Assembly (NCBI RefSeq): GCF_003058325.1
Contig: NZ_CP028843.1
Coordinates: 1,770,001-1,834,000 of the forward strand
Length of the DNA: 64,000 nucleotides
Origin: Methylobacterium currus
GTDB taxonomy: Bacteria; Pseudomonadota; Alphaproteobacteria; Rhizobiales; Beijerinckiaceae
Direction: 5' to 3'
In this document: positions 53,927-64,000 of the stretch, piece after piece
Layout: every line of letters begins with the position of its first letter
Numbering within the stretch: position 1 is the stretch's first letter
Translations under genes and position numbers: made by a program
The notes under the pieces: model-generated
Told to the model about the DNA's origin: nothing
Databases searched by the model: none
Seen by the model: only the letters and a program-made list of their open reading frames with translations

Positions 53927-55221
53927 GCCGGGCAATCGCGCTCATCGACGGCAACAGCTTCTACTGCTCCTGCGAGCGCGTGTTCGATCCGAAGCTCACG
54001 GGCGTGCCGGTGATCGTGCTCTCGAACAACGACGGCTGCGCCATCGCGCGGACCGCCGAGGCCAAGGCGCTCGGGATCAAGATGGGTGAGCCTTACTTCA
54101 AGATCCGCGACCTGTGCCGCCGGCAGAAGGTGCGCGTCTTCTCCTCGAACTACGCCCTCTACGGCGACATGTCGGCCCGGGCCAACACGGTCTATCGGCA
54201 GTTCGCACCGGACGTGGAGATCTACTCGATCGACGAGAGCTTCCTTGATCTGTCCGATGTGCGTGAGCGCGATCGGGTCGCGCTGGCGCGGGATCTGCGC
54301 TCGACCGTCCGCCAATGGACCGGCTTGCCGACCTGCGTCGGGATTGGGCCGACGAAAACACTCGCGAAGCTCGCCAACCACATCGCCAAGACCATCCCTG
54401 AACTCGGCGGCGTGTGCGACTTGTCCGACGACGCGGAACGCGCCGCCTGGATGGTGGGGATCTCGGTGGGCGAGGTCTGGGGCATCGGACGCGCCTCGCT
54501 AGCGCGGCTGGAGGCCATGGGTGTCGATACCGTGGCGGACCTGCGCGACCTCGACCCCCGGCCGGCCCGGCAGTCCCTGACGGTGGTGGGCGAGCGGATC
54601 ATCCACGAGCTGCGCGGCCGCGCCTGCCTACCGCTTGAGATCGTGCCGGCCCGGCGCAAGGGCTGCGCGGTGACGCGCTCCTTCTCGTCCAGAATCACGG
54701 AGCGGACGGTGCTCGAGCAGGCGGTGGCGGCGCACGCGACGCGCTTGGGCGAGAAGCTGCGGCGGGACGGGCTCGCGGTCTCGGCCGTCACGGTCTTCTA
54801 TCACACCAGCGAGCACGACCGCGGCGACCCGATGCGCTCGGTCTCGAAGGTAGTGCATCTGCCGGAAGCCACGAACGACACCCGCCACCTGATCGATGCG
54901 GCGATCCGCGGCGTGGCGATGACCTGGCGCGAGCAGGGCCCGACGCCTTGGCGTTACAGCAAGGCCGGGTTGGTCACCACCGACCTCGTGCCGCTCGACG
55001 AGGCGCCGCGGCCGTTGTTCGATGCTCTCGACCGGGAGAAGTCCGGCAAGCTCATGGCTGCGATGGACGCCTGCAACAGCAGGTTCGGGCGCGGTGCCGT
55101 TGTGCCGGCGCGAGCCGGGCTCGTCGACAAGCGCACTTGGTCGACGAAGTTCGAGATGCGCTCGCCGCGTTTCACGACGCGGTTGAGTGAGGTGCCGACA
55201 GTCAGTGCAGCTATTCAGTGA
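53923..55221 (+). CDS. umuC: DNA polymerase V catalytic subunit UmuC (Y-family)
   Basis: This 432-residue error-prone polymerase has the palm motif [20 protein letters not shown] near 5-24, [11 protein letters not shown] near 101-111 with the catalytic Asp/Glu pair, and the little-finger region. With UmuD'2 it copies damaged DNA in the SOS response. It overlaps umuD (ATGA) and is under the upstream LexA box. Length and motifs are complete. The flanking DNA suggests it travels with the mobile cargo. Confidence 0.95.
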   Translation: MSRAIALIDGNSFYCSCERVFDPKLTGVPVIVLSNNDGCAIARTAEAKALGIKMGEPYFKIRDLCRRQKVRVFSSNYALYGDMSARANTVYRQFAPDVEIYSIDESFLDLSDVRERDRVALARDLRSTVRQWTGLPTCVGIGPTKTLAKLANHIAKTIPELGGVCDLSDDAERAAWMVGISVGEVWGIGRASLARLEAMGVDTVADLRDLDPRPARQSLTVVGERIIHELRGRACLPLEIVPARRKGCAVTRSFSSRITERTVLEQAVAAHATRLGEKLRRDGLAVSAVTVFYHTSEHDRGDPMRSVSKVVHLPEATNDTRHLIDAAIRGVAMTWREQGPTPWRYSKAGLVTTDLVPLDEAPRPLFDALDREKSGKLMAAMDACNSRFGRGAVVPARAGLVDKRTWSTKFEMRSPRFTTRLSEVPTVSAAIQ

Positions 55222-55560
55222 CATCGCCTGCACATTGGAGGCGCGACCGCTGCTATGGATGGGAAGCGGACTATTCGTATTTCGACTGTGCGTATTCAAT
55301 CGCTTGTATCAGCAACCCGAAAAATTTAATTGCCGTCTATATGGTTATCGTCGCTGAGGGCGCAAAGATATCACTAATAATAAATAGTACACTTCTTAAG
55401 TATTTTATAATCGACGAGTTGATATAAATCAATGCGACCCATTTTTATTAGCTCAGCGTTGGCCGGTTGGCGCGGCCAATATAAAACGCCCGTTGGCGCC
55501 CTTTCTTTTGTTCTCGCCATAATATGATAATGGAATAGGTTTCATCTGCGAGGTGTCTCT
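55222..55560. other. AT-rich intergenic region
   Basis: This is about 340 bp of markedly AT-rich DNA between umuC and a small conserved gene. Several short frames open but none has a ribosome site. No repeat or RNA was recognised. Confidence 0.4.
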
Positions 55561-55791
55561 ATGTCGCCCAACAGCTGTGATCCTCCAGGTTCAGATTTGC
55601 AGCCGCCGCAACGGCTAAGATACACTTTGGTTATACTAAATAAATTTGGCGCATTGATTGATATACAGACCATTTATGCAATTAACGATGCGGAGGCAAC
55701 TATTTTAGGAAAAACATTGTCTCAAGATAATGCCTTTGAGTTATGGCTGGGATTTCAGCGCGTCTCGTATTTCACAGGCACAGTCCATTGA
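55561..55791 (+). CDS. short conserved hypothetical protein
   Basis: This 76-residue protein has RYTLVILNKFGALIDIQTIY then DAEATILGKTLSQDNAFELW and a final GFQRVSYF, a pattern of short alphaproteobacterial proteins I recognise but cannot name. GCGAGGTG lies about 7 bp before the ATG. The DNA is AT-rich compared with the host core, suggesting transfer. Confidence 0.6.
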   Translation: MSPNSCDPPGSDLQPPQRLRYTLVILNKFGALIDIQTIYAINDAEATILGKTLSQDNAFELWLGFQRVSYFTGTVH

Positions 55792-55997
55792 GTTCACCAT
55801 CATAAACTATGACACTAGATGATGTTTCATAATTTATGCTCTAGGGCAAAAATCGGCGGCTCAAAGCACCTTAGAAGAGCATCGCCGCATCAAGAAACCA
55901 ACAGTGATGGGCTAGCTACGATATCGGCCTCGTGCAACCTCTACAGCCCTCGGCGACTCCCGGACGAGATGATGGCCAAACGGGCTGGTGCCGCATC

Positions 55998-56037
55998 TCA
56001 CTTCTCGCCCCGGCTGTTCATCTCCATGAAGTCACGC
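55998..56037 (-). pseudogene. 3' end of the gene split by IS21-A
   Basis: On the minus strand this reads ...RDFMEMNSRGEK and a TGA at 56000-55998. It joins in frame to the 5' part at 63824-63985 when IS21-A and one copy of the ACGC duplication are removed. Confidence 0.75.
56034..56037. repeat. target-site duplication ACGC (left, IS21-A)
   Basis: This 4-bp copy abuts the TGT end of IS21-A and matches 63824-63827. Confidence 0.65.
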
Positions 56038-56050
56038 TGTAGCCGCCGAT

Positions 56051-56058
56051 GTGAAACT
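56051..56058. repeat. target-site duplication GTGAAACT (left, ISL3-1)
   Basis: This 8-bp copy, repeated at 57768-57775, flanks ISL3-1 and lies in the terminal repeat of IS21-A. Confidence 0.9.
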
Positions 56059-57767
56059 GGCTCTCCCGCGTTTATGGTGCAGCCGGGCGGCGAGTCACGG
56101 GGCCGCACGGATCATGAACATCAGGACCGCCCTCCACATCTGAGCCGGTGTCCAAACGCCTGCTGCCCCTCATCCCCGCCGGTCTCGTGGTCGATCAGGT
56201 CGACCACGAGCCTGACCAGATCATCATCCGCACCCATCTCCGCGCGACGGCTGCTGCCTGCCCAGGATGTGGAGAGACCTCGGCCAGTCCCCATTCGCGC
56301 TACACCCGCACCCTGGCCGATCTCCCGTGGCAGGGTCGGCGCGTCGTCATTGCGGTCCAGACGCGGCGATGGCGTTGCCCGCAGCCATACTGCCCGCGCC
56401 ATGTCTTCGCCGAGCGCCTCGCCGGCGTTGCTCAGGCCGGCGCACGCCGCACTCACCGCCTCGGCGACCTTCAGCACCACCTCGGTCTCGCACTCGGTGG
56501 TGAGGCCGGCGCACGCCTGGCGGGGCGCATCGGCCTGCCGATCAGCCCCGACACGCTGCTGCGCCTCGTGCGAGGTCGTGCGCCCGCGCAGGCCGAGCGC
56601 GCACCGCGGGTGCTAGGCATCGACGATTGGGCCTGGCGGCGTGGTCAGCGCTACGGCACGATCCTGTGCGATCTGGAACGAGGCCAGGTCATCGACCTGC
56701 TGCCCGACCGCGAGGCCGCCACCGTGGCCGACTGGCTGCAGCGGCATCCCGGCGTCGAGGTCGTGGCTCGTGACCGCGCCGGTGCCTATGCCGATGGTGT
56801 GCGTCGCGGCGCCCCCGGGGCGGTCCAGGTCGCGGATCGATGGCATCTGCTCTGCAACGGCTCGCAAGCGCTGGTGCAGGTGCTCGATCGGCACCGCGGC
56901 GAGTTCTCCCGTGTCGCGCGAACCATCGTGAGCCGAGCCGCAGCGGAAGCGCCGCCGGTCGAACCCCGTCCGGCTACCAAAGCGCAGCAGCGACAGCGGC
57001 AGGGTCAGGCGGACCGGGAGTCCCGCTTCCAGCATGTTGCCGCCCTGGCTCGGGACGGCCAGGGCATCCGCGCCATCGCGCGCGAGACTGGGCTGTCGCG
57101 GAACACGGTACGGCACTGGCTGCGAGCCGGTACGGCGCCGACCTGGCACAAGGGCGAACGGGCGCGGATCATCGATCCCTTCGTGCCCTACCTCGTGCGG
57201 CGGCTCGACGAAGGCGAGAGCAACGCGACGCAGCTTTGGCGCGAGCTGCAGGCCTCGGGCTTCCGAGGTGGCGTGATGAGCGTCCGGCTCTGCGTTGCTG
57301 CTCTCAGGGGCGGCCCGCCGCGGACGCGACCTGCACCTAATCCAGTCTGGCGGCGCCCGTCGCCGCGGCGGGCGGCGCGGCTTCTCCTGAACAACGATGA
57401 GCATGGCGAGATGGACGGGCGCTTCCTCGATGCTCTGGTGGCCGCCGTCCCCGAGATCGAGCGTGCGCTTGCGGAGGTGAAAGCGTTCACGGTGATCGTG
57501 CGGGAGCAGGATCAGGCCGGGTTCGGTGCGTGGCTGGATCGCTGTCGCGATGGCCCGCTGAGCGGCCTGGCGGAGGGGTTGAGGCGGGATCGGGCCGCCG
57601 TGGAAGCTGCGCTCGCGCTGTCCTGGAGCACGAGCCCCGTCGAGGGACAGATCAACCGCGTGAAGACGCTGAAGCGGACGATGTACGGTCGGGCCAAGCT
57701 CGACTTGCTGCGTGCCCGGGTGTTGGCAGCGTAACCGCTACGGCTGCACCACAAACGCGGGAGAGCC
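56059..57767 (+). mobile_element. ISL3-family element ISL3-1, intact
   Basis: This 1709-bp element has 27-bp terminal inverted repeats (56059-56085 and 57741-57767, 26 of 27 matching, starting GGCTCTCCCGCGTTT) and an 8-bp duplication. It contains one 528-residue transposase gene and appears able to transpose. Confidence 0.93.
56148..57734 (+). CDS. ISL3-family transposase (ISL3-1)
   Basis: This 528-residue transposase has an N-terminal zinc-binding-like CPGCGE and CPQPYC pair, the HTH, and the DDE domain with [19 protein letters not shown] (first Asp), [12 protein letters not shown] (second Asp) and SWSTSPVEGQINRVKTLKR (Glu) near the C-terminus. An internal helix-turn-helix, [20 protein letters not shown], is present. 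The GTG at 56148 matches the start of the second copy. It catalyses cut-and-paste movement giving 8-bp duplications. Confidence 0.93.
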   Translation: MSKRLLPLIPAGLVVDQVDHEPDQIIIRTHLRATAAACPGCGETSASPHSRYTRTLADLPWQGRRVVIAVQTRRWRCPQPYCPRHVFAERLAGVAQAGARRTHRLGDLQHHLGLALGGEAGARLAGRIGLPISPDTLLRLVRGRAPAQAERAPRVLGIDDWAWRRGQRYGTILCDLERGQVIDLLPDREAATVADWLQRHPGVEVVARDRAGAYADGVRRGAPGAVQVADRWHLLCNGSQALVQVLDRHRGEFSRVARTIVSRAAAEAPPVEPRPATKAQQRQRQGQADRESRFQHVAALARDGQGIRAIARETGLSRNTVRHWLRAGTAPTWHKGERARIIDPFVPYLVRRLDEGESNATQLWRELQASGFRGGVMSVRLCVAALRGGPPRTRPAPNPVWRRPSPRRAARLLLNNDEHGEMDGRFLDALVAAVPEIERALAEVKAFTVIVREQDQAGFGAWLDRCRDGPLSGLAEGLRRDRAAVEAALALSWSTSPVEGQINRVKTLKRTMYGRAKLDLLRARVLAA

Positions 57768-57812
57768 GTGAAACTGACCCGGTCGCCGATTGAATCCTGA
57801 CCCAGGCCGTAG

Positions 57813-59677
<1,865 letters not shown>

Positions 59678-59709
59678 GGGGTGGGTCAGGTTACGATCGG
59701 CGACAAAGC

Positions 59710-59717
59710 CAAAAGTG
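59710..59717. repeat. target-site duplication CAAAAGTG (left, ISL3-2)
   Basis: This 8-bp copy is repeated at 63791-63798 on the other side of ISL3-2. Confidence 0.9.
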
Positions 59718-59750
59718 GGCTCTCCCGCATTTTTGGTGCAGGCGTAGCGG

Positions 59751-60625
59751 TCACGCCGCCAGCACGCGGGCGCGCAGCAGGTCGAGCTTGGCACGGCCAT
59801 ACATCGTCCGCTTCAGCGTCTTCACGCGGTTGATCTGCCCCTCCACCGGGCTCGTGCTCCAGGGCAGCGTGAGCGCGGCTTCCACGGCGGCCCGATCCCG
59901 CCTCAACCCCTCCGCCAGGCCGCTCAGCGGGCCATCGCGACAGCGATCCAGCCACGCCCCAAACGCCGCCTGATCCTGCTCCCGCACGATCACCGTGAAG
60001 GCCTTTACCTCCGCGATCGCACGCTCGATCTCGGGGACAGCGGCCACCAGGGCATCGAGGAAGCGCCCATCCCTCTCGCCACGCTCGCCGCCGGTCAGGA
60101 GAAGCCGCGCCGTCCGCCGCGGCGACGGGCGCCGCCAGACTGGACCGGGGGCAGGTCGCATCCGCGGCGGGCCGCCCCTGAGAGCAGCAACGCAGAGCCG
60201 GACGCTCATCACGCCACCCCGGAAGCCCGAGGCCTGCAACTCGCGCCACAGCCGCGTCGCGTTGCGCTCGCCTTCGTCGAGCCGCCGCACGAGGTAGGGC
60301 ACGAAGGGATCGGTGATCCGCGCCCGTTCGACCTTGCACCACGTCGGCGCCGTGCCGGCCCGCAGCCAGTGCCGCACCGTGTTCCGCGACAGCCCGGTCT
60401 CGCGCACGATGGCGCGGATGCCCTGGCCGTCCCGAGCCAGGGCTGCAACATGCTGGAAGCGGGCCTCCCGGTCCGCCTGACCCTGCTGCTGTCGCTGCTG
60501 CGCCTTGGTCGCCGGACGGGGTTCGACCGGCGGCGCTTCCGCTGCGGCTTGGCTCACGATGGTTCGCGCGACACGGGAGAACTCGCCGCGGTGCCGATCG
60601 AGCACCTGCACCAGCGCTTGCGAGC
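59751..60625 (-). pseudogene. ISL3 transposase, 3' part (ISL3-2), split by IS21-B
   Basis: This is the C-terminal 289 residues, continuing the NGS-QALVQVLDRHRGEF sequence of the intact copy; the DDE Glu region and stop are present. It is non-functional because the N-terminal part is 2.4 kb away beyond IS21-B. Confidence 0.9.
60621..60625. repeat. target-site duplication CGAGC (left, IS21-B)
   Basis: This 5-bp copy is repeated at 62985-62989. The undisturbed sequence is seen in the intact ISL3-1 transposase. Confidence 0.9.
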
Positions 60626-60702
60626 TGTCAACGGGCACCGAAGTCTCCGCAATTGTGGGCTTTCAAAATTCCCTGGCCGGCGGGTTCGGTGCGGATCGGT
60701 GA

Positions 60703-61569
60703 TCAGCCGGCCGTGTGATCGGAGGCAGCCTTTCCGGGTGGACGACCGCGACGCCTGGGTGCGGGCGGCGGAACGATCAGGGCCTTGGAGCGGACGTGCT
60801 CGGGGACGAGGTCGGCGTGCTGGCGCAGGCGGTAGCTCGCCCCCTCGATCTGGATCACCACGGCATGGTGGAGGAGTCGGTCGAGCAGGGCTGTCGCCAC
60901 GACCGGATCACCGAACACCTCGCCCCACTCGGCGAAGCCGCGGTTCGAAGTCAGGATCATCGCCCCGCGCTCGTAGCGCGCGTTGACGAGTTGGAAGAAC
61001 AGGTTGCCGCCACCGGGGACGACGGGGAGGTAGCCGATCTCGTCCACGACCAGCAGCGAGGCCCGGCAGAGATAGCGGATGCGCTCGCGCAGGGAGCCGT
61101 CGCGCTCGGCCTTGGCCAGCGAGGTCACGAGGTCGGCCAGCGTCGAGAACACGACGCTGCGCCCGGCCTTGACCGCCTCGACGGCGAGCGCGATCGCCAG
61201 ATGGCTCTTGCCGGTGCCGGGTGGTCCGAGCAGATGGACGACCTCGGCCCGGTCGATGAAGGTCAGTTCCGCCAGCGCCAGGACGCGCTCGCGGTCGAGC
61301 GAGGGCTGGAAGGCAAAGTCGAACCCGGACAGCGTCTTGATCGTGGTCAGGCGCGCGACCAGCAGGGCGGTCTTCACGCGGCGGTTCTCGCGCAGCGTCA
61401 GTTCCTCGGTCAGGATCACGTCGAGGGCGGCCAAGCCGTCGATCTCGCCCTGCTCGATGCGCCGGACCGTCGCGTCGAGCACCTCCAGGGCGCGCGGCAT
61501 GCGCAGGCCGACCAAGCTGCGCTTGATGCTGTCGAGGGTCGTGATGGCACAGGATGCGGTGCGGCTCAT
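60703..61569 (-). CDS. istB: IS21-family AAA+ helper IstB (IS21-B)
   Basis: This 288-residue ATPase has Walker A GPPGTGKSH and Walker [12 protein letters not shown]; the basic C-terminus ends RRRGRPPGKAASDHTAG. The ATG at 61569 overlaps the istA stop (ATGA). It belongs to the same family as the IS21-A helper but is clearly divergent, and differs most at the N-terminus. Confidence 0.92.
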   Translation of the reverse strand: MSRTASCAITTLDSIKRSLVGLRMPRALEVLDATVRRIEQGEIDGLAALDVILTEELTLRENRRVKTALLVARLTTIKTLSGFDFAFQPSLDRERVLALAELTFIDRAEVVHLLGPPGTGKSHLAIALAVEAVKAGRSVVFSTLADLVTSLAKAERDGSLRERIRYLCRASLLVVDEIGYLPVVPGGGNLFFQLVNARYERGAMILTSNRGFAEWGEVFGDPVVATALLDRLLHHAVVIQIEGASYRLRQHADLVPEHVRSKALIVPPPAPRRRGRPPGKAASDHTAG

Positions 61570-62831
61570 CGCTGGCCTCCGATCCCGCCGGCGAGCCGTT
61601 CGCCGACTGCCTGGTAGACAGCCAGCGAGCGCCGGGCGACGTGATCGCCATGGCGGCCGATCGGCAGACTGTCGGGATGGCCGTGGCGCATGGCCCGAGC
61701 GGCCGTGCCTTGCCGATGGTCGGGGTCGATGCGGTACTGCCGTCGTCCCTCCAGGATCGGATGGCTCGCGACGAGCCGGCCACCATCGAGGATGCGGATC
61801 GTGTCGGGCAACTGATGCACCTCGACGACGCGCCGGGTCCGATCCGGTACGCTGTAATAGTTGCCACCGATCGAGACGAGGCCATCGTGGCTGACGCGCC
61901 GCTCCAGCGTGAGCAGAGCGTCGAAGGGCAGAGCCGGCAAGGGCTGCAACTCGGGCCGCTCGGCGGCGAAGGCTTCCGAGACGATCCGCTGCGTGGTGCC
62001 GTGCAAGCGGACGTTGGCGACGGTATCGAGCCAGCTCCGAAGCTGGCGGTTGAGGTCGTCGAGGTCGCGGAAGGAACGTGCGAGGAAGAAGTCCTGGCGG
62101 ATGTAGGAGAACGGTCGCTCGACCTTCCCCTTGGTCTTGGCCCGGTACGGGCGGCAGGCGCGCGGCAGGAATCCGTAGTGCTGGGCGAGTGCCAGCAGGG
62201 ATCGGTTGTAGACGATGTGGCCGTCCGCATCCTCGCCGGTGACCGCCGTCTTCATGCGATCGTAGAGGATCTCGATCGGCACGCCGCCGATCGCGGTGAA
62301 GGCCTGCATGTGACAGCGCAGCAGCGTTTGCAGGTCCTGATGCAGGACGAAGCGCGCCTCGATGTGCCGGGAATGGCCGAGCACCAGCGAGAACAGCCAG
62401 ACGATGCAGGTCGTGTCCGGCGCATCCGTGAAGGTGACGAGGAAGCGGGCGAAGTCGACCTGCGCCTGCTGGCCGGCCGGGGTCTCGAAGCGGACCTCGT
62501 AGGGCTTGGCCTCGGGCGGCCGGATCGCGGCGGCGAACCGCTTCACCGCGGTGTAGGCACCGGTGTAGCCGCGCTCGCGCAACTCGCGGGTCAGGCGCAC
62601 GGCACTCAGGTCGGGGAAGGCGGTGATCCGCTCGCGCAGATAATCGAGATAGGGCGCGAGCTTGCTCGGGCGGCCGGGCTGACGCGGGCCGTAGGCCGGC
62701 GGCTCGAGGCCGCGCTCGATGTACTTGCGGATCGTCTTCGGATCGCGGCCGGTCCGGCGGGCGATGGCGGAGACGGACAGGCCCTGTCGGTGCAGGTCCA
62801 AGATCATGACGAGTTCTCCCAGCAGAACCAT
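61566..62831 (-). CDS. istA: IS21-family transposase IstA (IS21-B)
   Basis: This 421-residue transposase has the N-terminal HTH SVSAIARRTGRDPKTIRKYI and the DDE core QAQVDFARFLV (Asp), ILYDRMKTAV (Asp) and KGKVERPFSYIRQDF (Glu), plus a C-terminal beta domain (SIGGNYYSVP) that IS21-A IstA lacks. Start 62831 has GGGAG upstream; a longer frame exists to 62957. It is intact and probably functional. Confidence 0.92.
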   Translation of the reverse strand: MVLLGELVMILDLHRQGLSVSAIARRTGRDPKTIRKYIERGLEPPAYGPRQPGRPSKLAPYLDYLRERITAFPDLSAVRLTRELRERGYTGAYTAVKRFAAAIRPPEAKPYEVRFETPAGQQAQVDFARFLVTFTDAPDTTCIVWLFSLVLGHSRHIEARFVLHQDLQTLLRCHMQAFTAIGGVPIEILYDRMKTAVTGEDADGHIVYNRSLLALAQHYGFLPRACRPYRAKTKGKVERPFSYIRQDFFLARSFRDLDDLNRQLRSWLDTVANVRLHGTTQRIVSEAFAAERPELQPLPALPFDALLTLERRVSHDGLVSIGGNYYSVPDRTRRVVEVHQLPDTIRILDGGRLVASHPILEGRRQYRIDPDHRQGTAARAMRHGHPDSLPIGRHGDHVARRSLAVYQAVGERLAGGIGGQR

Positions 62832-62984
62832 CCTCGTCGCTCCCAGCCGATCGGTATCGGCAGGCATGGTGGCTGAGGATGGAAAAGCCCGAGAGGGCGC
62901 GGGGCGTCGCGACCCTACGGGCCAGGGCACCGACCAGGGAATTTTCGATGCCCACAATCAGGGAGTATTCAACGCCCGCTGACA

Positions 62985-63701
62985 CGAGCCGTTGCAGAGC
63001 AGATGCCATCGGTCCGCGACCTGGACCGCCCCGGGGGCGCCGCGACGCACGCCATCGGCATAGGCACCGGCGCGGTCGCGAGCCACGACCTCGACGCCGG
63101 GATGCCGTTGCAGCCAGTCTGCTACGGTGGCGGCCTCCCGGTCGGGCAGCAGATCGATGACCTGGCCTCGTTCCAGATCGCACAGGATCGTGCCGTAGCG
63201 CTGACCGCGCCGCCAGGCCCAGTCATCGATGCCGAGCACCCGCGGTGCGCGCTCTGCTTGCGTGGGTGCGCGATCTCGCACGAGGCGCAGCAGCGTGTCG
63301 GGGCTGACCGGCAGGCCGAGGCGCCCCGCTAGGCGTGCGCCGGCTTCACCACCGAGTACGAGACCGAGGTGGTGCTGGAGGTCGCCGAGGCGGTGAGTGC
63401 GGCGTGCGCCAGCCTGGGCAACGCCGGCAAGGCGCTCGGCGAAGACACGGCGAGGGCAATGTGGCTGCGGGCAACGCCATCGCCGCGTCTGGACCGCGAT
63501 GACGACGCGCCGACCCTGCCATGGAAGGTCGGCCAGGGTGCGGGTGTAGCGTGAGTGAGACTGAGCCGAGAACTCCCCACACCCCGGGCAGCCAGCGGTC
63601 GTGGCGCGGGGATGGGTACTGATGATGATCTGGTCAGGCTCGAGGTCGACCTGATCGACGACGAGACCGGCGGGGATGAGGGGCAGCAGGCGTTTGGGCA
63701 C
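62985..63701 (-). pseudogene. ISL3 transposase, 5' part (ISL3-2), split by IS21-B
   Basis: This is the N-terminal 239 codons, from GTG 63701 through WHLLCNGS, matching ISL3-1 with scattered substitutions. After the duplication the frame enters IS21-B. Joined to the 3' part it gives 528 residues, as in ISL3-1. Confidence 0.92.
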
Positions 63702-63823
63702 CAGATCAGATGTGCAGGCCGGTCCTGATGTTCACGATCCGTGCGGCTCCGTGACTCGCCATCCGGCTGCACCACAAACGCGGGAGAACCCAAAAGTGGG
63801 TCAGACTTCAATCGGCGTTGACA

Positions 63824-63985
63824 ACGCGCCCGGTCGTAGACCCATCGGATCAAGCCGGCCTCGAGGGGGTCGGTCGGATCTAGATCCTCCCAGGCTGGGC
63901 ACGCTTGGATACGGTGGCGAGTGAGCTCATGCAGTTCGCGAGCGATGATGTCGATCGGCTCGGGCTCGGCAGGCGGGTGGGTCAC
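63824..63985 (-). pseudogene. 5' part of the small gene split by IS21-A
   Basis: This reads from GTG 63985 (overlapping an upstream gene's TGA at 63982-63984) through MTHPPAEPEP and LTRHRIQACPAWEDLDPTDP to VYDRAR at the junction. With 55998-56037 it forms one 65-residue ORF, MTHPPAEPEP...RDFMEMNSRGEK. The product is not recognised; it looks like a small soluble protein. The upstream gene runs off the window. Confidence 0.7.
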
Positions 63986-64000
63986 GGCTTGTGTCTCATG

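Larger units (their letters stand above)
60626..62984 (-). mobile_element. IS21-family element IS21-B, nested in ISL3-2
   Basis: This 2359-bp element begins TGTCAACGGGCACCG and, from the other side, TGTCAGCGGGCGTTG. It carries istB and istA on the minus strand and is flanked by CGAGC. Its proteins differ clearly from those of IS21-A, so it is a different IS. Confidence 0.92.
59718..63790 (-). mobile_element. ISL3-family element ISL3-2, interrupted by IS21-B
   Basis: This is an inverted copy of ISL3-1 with ends GGCTCTCCCGCATTTTTGGT and, reverse-complemented, GGTTCTCCCGCGTTTGTGGT. Subtracting IS21-B and its 5-bp duplication gives exactly 1709 bp, the length of ISL3-1. Its CAAAAGTG duplication is intact on both sides. 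Confidence 0.92.

Overview
The window is high-GC DNA. Its catabolic gene content (TRAP, ABC and CitMHS transporters), the GTTC-N7-GTTC LexA box and the phage and IS content all fit an alphaproteobacterium of the Rhizobiales, most likely Methylobacterium or a close relative. The genus is inferred from gene content, not from a marker gene. No intact rRNA or tRNA gene and no CRISPR array is visible.

Positions 1-33050 look like core or long-resident chromosome, mostly small-molecule catabolism: the end of a 3-hydroxyacyl-CoA dehydrogenase-type SDR with an acyl-CoA dehydrogenase; a GAF-PAS-GGDEF-EAL protein; an amidase translationally coupled to a transthyretin/HIUase-like protein and divergent from a spermidine/putrescine-type ABC importer preceded by a sigma-54-like site; a GntR regulator with a maleate-isomerase-like protein and an iron alcohol dehydrogenase; msrB; a YihY/BrkB membrane protein; a complete malonate module (GntR, TRAP dctPQM, malonyl-CoA decarboxylase, malonyl-CoA synthetase); a LysR-CitMHS-split AtuA (DUF1446) locus; an SGNH hydrolase; an amidase with a peptide-type solute-binding protein; and an ABC-2 exporter pair.

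Positions 33051-46447 are a tRNA-Lys integration hotspot. Two copies of the 3' half of a tRNA-Lys(TTT) gene, at 33051 and 36128, are each followed by the same tyrosine integrase arrangement. The left integrase is a frameshifted fragment that has lost its catalytic Tyr. The right one is intact and opens a cryptic prophage (excisionase-like, HNH, GapR-like, RuvC-like, minor head, gp10-like, DUF3168, endolysin and holin genes). At least two internal deletions appear to have removed terminase, portal, capsid and most tail genes.

Positions 46448-55800 carry visibly lower-GC cargo: a type I secretion ATPase, a membrane-fusion protein and a large DUF4214 protein with internal repeats (the likely secreted substrate), then a LexA-controlled umuDC operon whose UmuD carries Cys in place of the catalytic Ser.

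Positions 55998-63985 are a three-level nest of insertion sequences that can be resolved completely. A 65-codon minus-strand gene was split by an IS21-family element (IS21-A). Two ISL3-family copies then inserted into opposite ends of IS21-A, and a second IS21-family element (IS21-B) inserted into the transposase of one ISL3 copy. Every insertion has its own target-site duplication. Removing the elements restores a 1709-bp ISL3 copy and an uninterrupted ancestral reading frame.
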